Shown here: piece by piece, positions 9,429-19,123 of the stretch
How the letters are laid out: every line of letters begins with the position of its first letter
Position numbering within the stretch: position 1 is the stretch's first letter
From: Puccinellia tenuiflora
Lineage: Eukaryota; Streptophyta; Magnoliopsida; Poales; Poaceae
Direction of reading: 5' to 3'
Assembly: GCA_012064385.1 (NCBI GenBank)
Contig: QRDG01000417.1
Coordinates: forward strand, 960,776-1,024,775
Length of the DNA stretch: 64,000 nucleotides
Made by a program: the position numbers and the translations under genes
The notes under the pieces: generated by a model
Database searches by the model: none
What the model saw: the letters and a program-made list of their open reading frames with translations, nothing else
What the model was told of the DNA's origin: nothing

Positions 9429-10799
9429 TGATGCGTCCATTTCATGTAGTGTTTTTCTTTACTTAATTACAATGTTTAGATAGGGATTTCTGCATTTTAT
9501 CGCGCCAGCGCGCACTTTTATGTCTATGTTCACAGGAAGTCAAAATAATGAAGAACAATTTCATATATGGTATTTTTACCAAGTATGGAATGAAATATGC
9601 TGATAACAAGCATTAAAAGACTTTCTTGTAGCAAAAAAATCACTGGAAATAAATAAGAAGGAGAAGAAAATGAAGCAACCGGTACAGAGGAGATAACGAG
9701 TCGTGGTACGGTCGAACCCGACTATATCTTCCGACCATACCGATAGCCAGGAGATCGGCCTCATCCAGTATATTAATTATATGGCTTCGGATTTCCAAGG
9801 AGACGAGCAGAGCAGCCGCCGAAAGGGAGGGGAAAACAGCAGGAGGCTGCCACCATCTTCATTGTTGCCATCCGGAAGGCCAAGGCATCGATCTCCATCA
9901 TCATCATCACCATCTTCTTCGTCATCGCCAACAAATCTCTCCTCCATCTCGTTGTAATTCTAAAACTTGTAGTTGTGAATTTGCACGTGTATTCATGTCG
10001 TTGTTAATCGTACCTTCATACCATTAATGTGATCATGTCTGTGCTTTCATGTGAGTAGTTTCATTATTCTTGGGAAGATGGGGAAACCCTAGTATAATTA
10101 TTTTGATGAAATATAAGTTATATGGTTTAATACCATTTGCCATGTAGTAACCGTCTACTTCAGTATATTGTGCGAACGTCGACTGCACCGTATTTTCCTT
10201 CAGGTCAGAAGTAGGTTGTTCGTGTCAAAACAATGATTGGGATGGTCATCGCACCATATACTTCCTACGATGGGGTACCTCCTGTTTTTGGGTTGGCATG
10301 GGAATAATGGAGATCCACATAACCTTTCCCACAGTCCACAGGGTATACCCTTAATTGCTAGTGGCTCGGTCCTTGTAATCCGGCTTTCTTACCGAGGCCA
10401 GCAGTGATTGTGCGGGGCGTGTATGCTTGATAGACTCAGGACACGTCATTATAAGGAACTTTGGCCCTATATGAACAATGCGATATGAAACGATATAAAC
10501 TATCTCCGCTCATGAGAACACACTAGAGTGGAACCAAATCTTCCTGAGAATGCCTTTAGCCTTATTGCAGTTTTCATAACCATCACCATTTACTTGCTCT
10601 GTCACTGTTCGCATTGCTCTCACGTTCTGATGAACACCAACAACACAAACAAAACTTTGTCCACACACTTGCTTGCTTTGGATCAGACTAACTTATAGGT
10701 ACCAAAGGAGAAACCTGAGACCATTTCCTTCAGCTCCTGTGGTTTGACAAACTGTTACTTCGAAACTAGATACAACAACCTATGCACTTGCACGCATCA
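9429..10799. mobile_element. Solo LTR of another retrotransposon, 1371 bp
   Basis: The block starts TGATGCGTCC and ends GCACGCATCA, so TG...CA ends with an 8-bp inverted terminal match (TGATGCGT/ACGCATCA). It is flanked by taggg (9424-9428) and caggg (10800-10804), a 5-bp target duplication with one mismatch, inside LTR D. LTR D reads through once the block is removed (ttaattctaggg joined to ctgctcgagag). The short ORF at 9703-9957 is LTR sequence and not a gene. The retrotransposon family is not recognised. Confidence 0.75.
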
Positions 10800-10955
10800 C
10801 AGGGCTGCTCGAGAGAGGCCACTTTCAACCTCTACCTCTCATGAATTTGATAAACATTGGGTCATCACTTAAGGAAAAATTTTTGTTGTCCTACAAACCT
10901 CTGCGCTTAGAGGCCCAATAGAGTCTAGAAGAATAGAAGTGTGTGTTAGACATCA
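10800..10955 (+). repeat. LTR D, 3' end
   Basis: The segment corresponds to the last 150 bases of the C-type LTR (cagggctgctcgagag, acaaacctctgcgcttagagg, gaatagaagtgtgtg) and ends ttagacatca. No primer binding site follows, so D is either a 3' LTR or a solo LTR. Confidence 0.7.
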
Positions 10956-12193
10956 GACATGTTGCTTGGCTCAGCAGCTACCAAAATCGGCAGCCTACAT
11001 ATTCTAGCTGGTGCACTGCCACATCCTAGTCACAGTCGCCATGAGGCAAGTCATCACATGGTGGGGTCCTACTCAACGTGCCACTATGTCCCAGACGGTA
11101 GGAAGGGAAATGTCCAGTCGGTAGGCCGGATGATATAAACCGGCAGCTCAGGATCCACCATATACCAGTTTGTCCCAGTTAACGGACTGACATGTCCCGG
11201 TCGGCACGATCAAGTCGGCAACCGCTATGTCTAGTTCAGGAATATGCTTACTGATATTTCTCTTATCTAGCATTTTTGTATCTGAGCAACACAAGTAGTA
11301 TTGTCTTTGTGGATAATAGTTGGTGATTCAATATAATCAATACTGTCTTATCATCGTGAAGCAATAAATATAAATTCTTGTAGTTGAGAATGGTCGGTGG
11401 TTGTAGCCATTAGAGTTAGTTTTGAAGATATTAATAGAATGGGAGCCATGTCTTAACTCCTTAGTGTGGTATTCATTCTGATTTGGCGCTTTGATGGCAG
11501 GCCCACAGTATAGGTACATGAAATCTATGTGTGACCTAGCGTTGTAACACTTGTGTGGGTCACATAAGTAGCCAATATCAGCGTACCTAATGGTCAGATT
11601 TCGCCAAAACTTCTAAAAATGTGTCAAGATATTTGGTACCTTAGAAACATCAAAAAGATATTCGTGTTTATGTTAACCATAGCCAGGTTCAATGATACTA
11701 TTATATGGATCATCAGGTCCCAACATTTCATACCTCTTTCGCGGTACGAATGGATCTTTTGTTATGTCTAGAGATCGAGCAACCATAAGAGTTTAATTGG
11801 ATATGAATTGTCCATATTTAGGATAAAGGAAAAAATGATGTGTTTCTTATAAAGCAAAACCCCACTAACATGCATTAATTATTTTCTATCTCAACATGCA
11901 AGCTATCCACATCATCCATTCTCTTAGCCAACCAAATATCCATGTCATCCACTAACACTAATTAAAGCCAATGTTTTCTTACATGCAACATATCCATGTC
12001 ATCTACTTTTCATCCATCCAGTTGTTCACGTCATCAATTTTTTATCGTCAAATACAAAAAAAACCACGTCAATTAACTTTAGCCTTTCAACAATTATGAT
12101 CAATTGAATCTTCCATATTTCTATAAACAATTTCAAATTTCACGGGTCTTATATACATTTATTTATAGAATAAATTTTTTAAAGAGATTTTCG
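10956..12193. other. Gene-free stretch, decayed repeats
   Basis: No coding sequence is supported here. 10956-11230 contains repeated cggcag/gtcggta words in both orientations, suggesting the edge of a DNA transposon. The right part (11800-12190) is AT-rich and leads into the Helitron-like end at 12219, so it is probably Helitron interior. Confidence 0.4.
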
Positions 12194-12219
12194 CCGCAAC
12201 GCGCGGGGTATATTTCTAG
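12194..12219 (+). mobile_element. Helitron-like 3' terminus
   Basis: A short hairpin (CCGC, loop AACGC, GCGG at 12194-12206) is followed nine bases later by CTAG and a T, the hairpin-plus-CTRR-T arrangement of Helitron 3' ends. The phrase gccgcaacgcgcggggta is a common ending in grass Helitrons. The matching 5' TC end was not found. Confidence 0.5.
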
Positions 12220-13048
12220 TTTCATGAGTGAAGGTATCCAAACCCTCCATCTCAGTTATTCTGTAGATGATAACGACTTAATCAATATGTGTCTTGCAAA
12301 TGATGTTATAAACATCAAAATACACTAATTCGATGCAATTCTCTATTGAGGATTTCTTGATGAACACACGTAAGAAAAAAATATTATTGGTGCTTTTGTG
12401 TAGGGACCTTATTAATTCGGTTGTATCCAATTTGTTCCGGTTGTGTTATGTAATGACTTACTAAATTTACACAATGTTGTGTTTGCGTTTTGAAATTCAT
12501 AATTGGGATTCATGTGGGGAACCTATATGTCTAATCTGTCAACTGCAAAAATAAATGATTTGTACTGATATTGAAATAAGTTAGCTTTGATAAAGGTAGT
12601 CTGAGTAATATACCTTTTTATAGGATGTGCATCTTTGCTTTGCCAAAATGAGTACAGAATAGGCTAGATTTTATGGCTTTGGAATGATAATGATAGTGTT
12701 AATAAATAACATTTGGTTCGCTGGAAAAATGTTTGCCAACCAATTGATCAGGAGGTTTGAGGAGATATATGCTTGCTTTGTAAATGGATTTGAAAGAAAG
12801 AGAACGAGATTAATTTTGAGAAAATCGCAAAATAAATTTGCTAGTTTATGTTCTGAAATCTCATATCTTTCAAAGCATCTTAGATTTTAGAGAGCATTTT
12901 TACAAATTCTAAACAAAAAAAGTTGGAAATAGTTTAAATACACGGTTCAGGGAAGACCTAAGGATAGGTGATAAACCTTTGAGTGTTAAATTTAAAAGGA
13001 TGTAGATATTAACTTTTAGCACGGGGATAGTGGTAGCTCAAAAACTGA
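12220..13048. other. Gene-free AT-rich stretch
   Basis: No ORF here has recognisable similarity. The right part may be the 5' continuation of the decayed LINE that becomes recognisable at 13049. Confidence 0.4.
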
Positions 13049-14117
13049 ATGGAGGCTGGTCTTGTGTTAGGTTCAGACTTCAGACGAACTCTATCGGGTG
13101 AAACTGATGTTTTGTGGGAGGAGTTGCAGACTATTTTTGTTGGTGTTGTTCTGTTTGAGCAGAGGTATACGTGTATCTGGTTGCTAGAGAAATATAGTAT
13201 TTTTCTGTTAAATCGGTATATATTGCTCTGAAAAATAGCGAGTCCGGTTACCCTTCTAGAAAGATGTGGTTCATTAAGGTTCCTTTGAAGATCAAAGTGT
13301 TCTTATGGTTGATGTTTAGGAAGAGCATTTTGACTGGGATGTGTTGAAAACTAGAGGTTGGGTGGGGAGTGCTAAATGTTTGTTTTGTGATGAGGAGAGT
13401 ATTGTGATCACCACCTGTTTGTACACTACTCTTTAACAAAATATGCTCGGGGGCTTGTGCAATGCGGTTTGGACATTAAAACAGATTTTACGCCGGTTTC
13501 AGATATAATTAGATGGGTGTATGGATTCCCTGTTACTGGTATGAGAAGTATAGTAGCGGTGAGTGTGACCGGAAACTCCGAAGTGTGACGGCTGTTATTT
13601 GGTCGTTATAGAAAGCTTGTAATGCCTCCAGTTCTGATTGTATCCTTATGATTCGACTAGCGTTATTGCTCAAGCTTCACACTGGTTGAATGTATGCACT
13701 GGTTTATAGATTCCAGTTCCAGGACGACGATATTTGCAACGTTGAGGAGCAAGAATGCTACTGCAAGTTGCAGCTGAGATCTTCAGTAAGAAGAAGGGGA
13801 TGTTCGCCTCTGATCCTCAGGATTGCAGGGTGACGGTCTCCTTTTCCGTAAGGAAGCAAGGCACAGCTTGTAAACGTAGTTGAAAAACCCTGTCGATGTT
13901 GTGTGAGAAATCTGGTTTCAGTCTTAGTCTGAAGTTTTTTAGATGTTGTAGTGGCTGCCTGTCTTGTAGCAGCAGCAAAAACTTATTATCTGGTGTGAGT
14001 TCTTATATTACTTTGGTTGTTTGGATTTGGTGATATAAAACCTGAACGTTGTGTTCTGGGTTTCATTCATGCCATGAAACCGGGAGCTCTGCTGGATCCT
14101 TTATTCGAAAAAAAATA
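13049..14117 (+). mobile_element. Decayed L1-type LINE, 3' part with zf-RVT remnants
   Basis: Around 13075-13130 the translation gives FRRTLSGETDVLWEELQTIF. Around 13260-13400, allowing frameshifts, it gives KMWFIKVPLKIKVFLWLMF and then KTRGWVGSAKCLFCDEESI. This is the order of the C-terminal region and zf-RVT zinc finger (W..P.K...F.W, RGW......C..C) found after the reverse transcriptase in plant L1-type LINEs. The reading frame is broken several times. The 3' untranslated region runs to an A run at 14109-14116. The reverse transcriptase itself is not recognisable. Confidence 0.65.
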
Positions 14118-14189
14118 TGTACCTGGTCACAAACCACCGTAGCAGATACAGTAATATCGAGCAAGCCGTAGGTGTGGTCGACCACCACA

Positions 14190-15200
14190 AATTGAAACGA
14201 AAGGCAAAAGCTTTGCCTTATTCATTAATTAAGAAGAAGATGCCCGGTTTATTAGCGGAAGAAACCGGGCGAAAACCATACAACCAACACCACTACAACC
14301 AACACCACGAATCCCACACCACCACCGGGAGCAACACCTAAAGCGAGCCACAACCACAAGCTAACAACTACTCGCCCAACCACAACAACGAACCCAAGTG
14401 ACAACAACCGCAAATTGGCTCAACAATCAAGAAAAAGCGGAAGTTTTCCTTGCGACGCCAAGCTTCTTTCTTGCCCTACTTCTAAGAGACTTCTCCACCT
14501 TCATGCAAACACCGTCTGAAGCTGTTCCCGCCAGGACGCAAGCAATATCCTTGCCATATCCAGGGCAAGCCGCCTCTAAATTGACAAGCAAGTCGCAAAT
14601 CTCTTTGCCAAATAGAGCCTCAGAGTTAGACGCCAACATAGCTGCATCATCAACCTGGTCACTCAAGGAACATAAAGTGCCAGAAGCAATCAAACCTCCA
14701 CTATCCACAGAGGAGGCCAGCTGGCAGGACTCAGACGGAGGTGGGGCTGGCGCCATGTCCACCACCGAAGACTCCACTGAACCCAGCTCAATCGGAAGCA
14801 CCATAGGTGATTCCCCACAAGGATCCTGCAGCTCAGGCAACATCTCCACAACAGGAGCCACAACCTCAGAGATGACAACATTCTCAAGGACAGACGACGT
14901 CGCATGCAGAGCACGGGGAGAAAATTCTCCAAAGAAGCATTTAGTCCCCTCATCAACGGAACCAATCTGGAATTCGGCCGGCAAAGCCACAACTGATGTA
15001 GCCTCCTGTGTGCAGGTATGCAACGGTGTTGTGTGAAAGGGATCGGCCGTCAATGACGCTAAATCGAACCGCGTCGGCCGGACACATACGGCGCTTGCTT
15101 GCCGGCACACGGACGACACAAGCATGGGACGCCAGTCACGCCACGCGCACAAACACCGCCACGAATGCATCGACGCTAGAGCCAGAAAAAGATAACGAAA
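14190..15200 (-). mobile_element. Probable LINE-like fragment with a low-complexity ORF of 247 codons
   Basis: The minus strand has an open frame at 14427-15170 encoding a 247-residue acidic and Ser/Pro-rich protein ending RSRARKKLGVARKTSAFS. Downstream on the same strand lies a leader-like end (aaaccgggcatcttcttctt, then ttaattaatgaataagg, then gcctttcgtttcaa) that resembles the 3' ends of grass LINEs. The basic C-terminus after a low-complexity body would suit a LINE ORF1 C-terminal region. No catalytic domain or zinc knuckle is seen. The opposite-strand frame at 14398-15036 is a shadow. Confidence 0.3.
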
Positions 15201-15427
15201 CGGCAGGGCGCTGACAGTGGTTTTTTTTTAGGGAAATGATTGTATTCCCTTGGGATTGCATCGTTGCTATCCTCCGCCTCCTCCGTTCGACACGTGTCCA
15301 GTGAGCACCCAGTGATCAGTTTTAAATTAATAAAGCCCTGAATGTCCAGCAACACATAGAACAAGCAAAGAGCCAATCATAGTGGTCACACTCGGACCAC
15401 CGTGATCTCTCTATTCCAGGGAGATTA

Positions 15428-16414
15428 GAGCATCTCCACCAGAATTCTTGTCCGACATCCCAATTTGTGTCCGCTTTGTGATGTTAGTAAGTGTCTGCTT
15501 AATTTCTGTGTGACATTCACTCTTCAAACGGTCGGTCCGATCAAAATTTCTCAATATTTAGATGACTTGATTCATCAACAAAATATAAATTGGGATACAG
15601 ATTGATTCAACAAAATAGAAAGTAAATATTAAACCTAAACTCTTTTAATTCTACTTCTATATTGGAGCCTTGGAGCAATGTCATCCACGGAGTACAACCA
15701 GAACTATGACGATTCGCCGATACACTGCTCAAGCTACTTCGAACATATATCGTTGGTCAAAAAGGCCGGCGACAAGCTCACCGGCTGTCTAGGGCAACGC
15801 TGATATCAATGATCGACGTAGTTTCCGGAGTAAGTTTTTCCATATGGGAATCTTGAACGCCGTCATTCTGGCTGGGATCGATGTCAATGACCGGCGCAAC
15901 TAGGAGGAGGTGGCCGAGGAGTTAGCTCAGGCTCCTCCTCGGAGGAGGACAACTCATCCTCTTGCAACCACCAGTCAAGCGGCTCCCGATCGGCGATGGC
16001 GGGGAAGAGGCTGTTGTTGCGGCGCATGTTGTACTCAGCCTCCACCACGGCGTCCCAGTAGGGCGAGAATGGGCGGTACTGCACGGGCTATGCGACGAGG
16101 CGATGCTTCACTGTGCCGGCCACCTTGCAGACCGTTGCGCCGGTTTGACTAGTCGTTAAATCGTTGCGCCTCGCTGAATCACTGCGGCTGGCTGCATCGA
16201 TGCGCCGCCTACATCGCATCGCTTTTGTCGATGATGGGCAAGTCCGGCATATAGAAGGCGCGGTGCGGATGTTGCCCGGCACCGTCAAGTAGGCCCCCAA
16301 AGGTGGAGGCCCGCTCGGCGGTGCCGGACAGGATTTGGACTGGACAAGACCTTTGGGGAGTGCCGTTGCGAATTTCGTGTCGGGTACACTAATGGACCTC
16401 CAGTGAAGATGCTC
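15428..16414. mobile_element. Non-autonomous PIF/Harbinger element, 987 bp
   Basis: Terminal inverted repeats GAGCATCTCCACCAG (left) and CTCCAGTGAAGATGCTC (right) are directly flanked by TTA on both sides (15425-15427 and 16415-16417), the 3-bp target duplication of PIF/Harbinger elements. The interior has no transposase; the short ORFs (for example minus strand 15884-16084) are not recognised. The relic at 57285-58491 has similar termini. Confidence 0.75.
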
Positions 16415-16527
16415 TTAGACGTTAGGTGTTGAATGCATTGTATCTTAGGACATTATCCTATAGAGTACTGTTTCTTAAGAGTTATATCTAAGTGTACTTA
16501 CATTTAATGATTTTGGCCTTATTTGTA

Positions 16528-16897
16528 CTCCCTCCATCACGGCGCACATGCAATATCTTTGGGACCTATGCCACTGCTAATTGGTGAGATAATCGTTTGC
16601 AAGCCACGCAAAATTAGCAGGCCCACTACTCCAACGACGCCGTTATTTCTCGATAATTATTTCCTAGTTACTCCCCGGACCTGTAATCGAGCGGTTTCCT
16701 TGCATGCATAGGGTGTTGCATGCTGCTTTTCTCACATCGCGTTTACACCAAGGAAGAATAGGAAGGACAGGAGTCTGCGGGTTCCGTTTCTCACCTCCCC
16801 TAATTAAGCCAGCAGTTAATGCATTGTGCCTTAATTCCCTATCAATCTGGAAATGCATGGTTTTGGAAGCGCCCCGTGTAAACTGTGATGGAGGGAG
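16528..16897. mobile_element. Stowaway-type MITE, 370 bp
   Basis: Termini CTCCCTCCATCAC and GTGATGGAGGGAG are inverted repeats, flanked by TA on both sides (16526-16527, 16898-16899), as for Tc1/mariner-derived Stowaway MITEs. At 370 bp it is longer than most; the inside lacks coding sequence. Confidence 0.8.
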
Positions 16898-16961
16898 TAT
16901 GTGTTTCGGCTAGCAGTTTTTTTTTACTTGTGATATCTACTAACTATATTAAAGTGAAACG

Positions 16962-17305
16962 TGTTAGATACCTCTACCAACCAACTATCCCAAAAGACCG
17001 ATCTGATAGGAAGTGGTGGTATAATATACTTAACACACTACACAACACCCCCTCTCACGTGTGACGGGAGAAGAGAAAGTCAACACGTGAATAGAAGAAG
17101 AGCACACCGGAACATCGGTGGCTAAAAGCTCCCCTCCAGCCCTCTTTCGAGCGGAGAAATAATTGGGAGAAAAACGCCGGGGGTAGGACTCGAACCTGAG
17201 ACCTTAGGCTCTGATACCATGTTAGATACCTCTACCAACCAACTATCCCAAAAGACCGATCTGATGGAAAGTGGTGGTATAATATACTTAACACACTACA
17301 CAACA
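16962..17305 (-). mobile_element. Complete TRIM/SMART-type miniature LTR retrotransposon, 344 bp
   Basis: Two direct 86-bp LTRs (16962-17047 and 17220-17305) start TGTTGTGTAG and end TATCTAACA on the minus strand and differ at only a few bases. The 5' LTR is followed at once by the iMet-tRNA primer site TGGTATCAGAGCC (17207-17219). A purine tract gagaggggg precedes the 3' LTR. The element is flanked by a perfect 5-bp target duplication AAACG (16957-16961, 17306-17310). The internal domain of 172 bp encodes nothing. It therefore has every cis-acting element of an LTR retrotransposon in 344 bp and must have been mobilised in trans. Confidence 0.92.
17207..17219 (-). other. Primer binding site of the TRIM, iMet-tRNA type
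   Basis: TGGTATCAGAGCC on the minus strand is the standard plant primer site complementary to initiator tRNA-Met. It follows directly after the CA of the 86-bp LTR. Confidence 0.9.
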
Positions 17306-17566
17306 AAACGAAATCTCAGCCTCTCAGCGTCTACTGTAGCTAGCTACAGTACTACAGTAACTCGATCCGAGCCGTCCAACTTCAATCCAACGGGCAGAGA
17401 AGCATCTCCGCGACACAATTACAAAAAGGCCCCCCACAAATCCAGCGCGCGCTCCGCGGTCCACGCTTCCACGAAGCAACGGACCTATTCGCAAATTGTC
17501 GAAACGTCAGGGGCCTTTCAGCAAAACCATCCACAGATCCCCCCTCCCTCTCTCTCCTCACGCGCG

Positions 17567-19123
17567 ATGCGGAGCTTGCCTTTCGCTCCCGCGGAGCTGC
17601 CCGCCGCCGCCGCCGCCCCTTTAATCCGGCGAGGTCCGGCCACCTCCGCCGCCGTGCTGTGGCGCAAATGGCGCGCCTCGAGGTCCTCTGCCTCCCTACC
17701 CCGGCGATTCGCCTCTCCTCTCCAGCTGCGGCCGCGCGCGACCCCGCCGCTACATCCTACTCCGGCCGCCTTCGTGTCGTCGACTCCAGCGATATCGGCA
17801 GCGGCGGCAGGTCCCTGACTCCACTACCAGCTTCGAGCGGCACAAGCAGCGGCGGGGGTCCGGGGCGAGCACCACTGTGCTGCGCCTCGCTCCTCAAGGA
17901 AGGCCGAGCAGCAGCAGCACCAGGCCCTGCCGACGACGGACTGACGGCCGGAGTCCTGATCGCCGCCAAGTCCATACCCAAGCCGCTCCACTGCCTCGCC
18001 GTCCGCCTCACCGTCGAGCGGATCGCGCTGCCCGACAAGTTCGCGGACCCCGTGCCGCCCCCCGCAGCGCTGCAGGACCCCGCGCTCTTCCACTACGCCA
18101 TCTTCTCCGACAACGTGCTCGCCGCCTCCGTCGTCGTCCGCTCCGCCGTGGCCAATTCCAAGGACCCCTGCAAGCACGTCTTCCATGTAGTGACTGACCG
18201 AATGAACCTCGGGGCTATGCAGGTTTGTCCCATCCCTGTTTCTTCATCTTGCAGATTATTCTGCCTATACAAGTTCAATCGCACATAAATAACAAGAGTT
18301 GTAGTGATTGTGTGTCAACCGTGACCACCAATTCACCATTGCTACTGTGGAAGTAGATAGGAGTCGAAAGTTCAGAACCAATCAACATTATTTGATACTG
18401 GGTTGAACCGATATGATTTATCTCAGTTTCCAAGAAACAATGCACTATGATGCTAACAAATGTGGTCCATAAGATATACCTACTGATTTCACTAACATGC
18501 CATGTGGTTGCCACTTGCCAGTATGTCTAGGTCTTATTTTGGACAGTGTGATTGTCTGTCTTTTAGTGATTTGCACCTTGAATACAAAAAATTGTTCTAG
18601 AATCTGCAGCTCCATTAATACTGTCATATTCAAAGTGGGGTTAAAGTTATCTAATGCATCTGCAGGTGATACTCCGCCCAATGGACTTAGATGGTACACA
18701 CTATGATGTCAAAGCATATGAAGATTATAAATTTCTTAACTCCTCCTATGTTCCTGTTCTCCGGCAACTGGAGTCAGCGAACCTCCAAAAATTCTATTTT
18801 GAGAATAAGCTTGAGAGTGCCACTAAAGATGCTAGCAATATGAAGTTCAGGAATCCCAGGTACCTCTCGATGCTCAACCACTTGCGGTTCTGCTTGCCTG
18901 AGATGCACCCAAACCTAAAGAACATTCTTTTCTTGGACGATGATGTTGTGGTACAGCGGGATCTTACCGGATTGTGGAAGATTGACATGGATGGGAAGGT
19001 GAATGGAGCAGTCGAAACATGCTTCGGATCTTTTCATCGGTATTGGCAGTATATGAACTTCTCGCACCCCCTTATCAAGGAGAGTTCAATCCTAATACAT
19101 GTGGATGGGCTTACAGCATGAAT
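17567..19123 (+). pseudogene. Truncated GAUT-type galacturonosyltransferase (GT8), two exons remaining
   Basis: Family: GAUT enzymes are Golgi type II membrane glycosyltransferases that add galacturonic acid to homogalacturonan in pectin synthesis. Exon A (to 18222) encodes AAKSIPKPLHCLAVRLTVER, HYAIFSDNVLAASVVV and KHVFHVVTDRMNLGAMQ. A GT-AG intron follows (18223-18665). Exon B (from 18666) encodes YEDYKFLNSSYVPVLRQLES, FRNPRYLSMLNHLRF, the metal-binding LFLDDDVVVQRDLTGLW motif and VNGAVETCFGSFHRYWQYMN. The set suits the GAUT9-like clade. Defects: the roughly 200-residue stem and early conserved region is missing. The N-terminus needs a frame change near 17660-17790. One base is lost near 19083, and after it the expected Asn-Pro..Cys-Gly-Trp-Ala-Tyr stretch is readable in another frame. 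Homology stops after 19123, so the last third with the acceptor-binding part is absent. It is not expected to make active enzyme. The retained intron argues for DNA-level copying, in line with Helitron capture. Confidence 0.85.

Noticed and set aside
17219..17818. 199-codon plus-strand ORF
   Set aside because: It starts inside the TRIM LTR and only its last part overlaps the GAUT first exon in another frame; treated as part of the GAUT pseudogene's frame problem.
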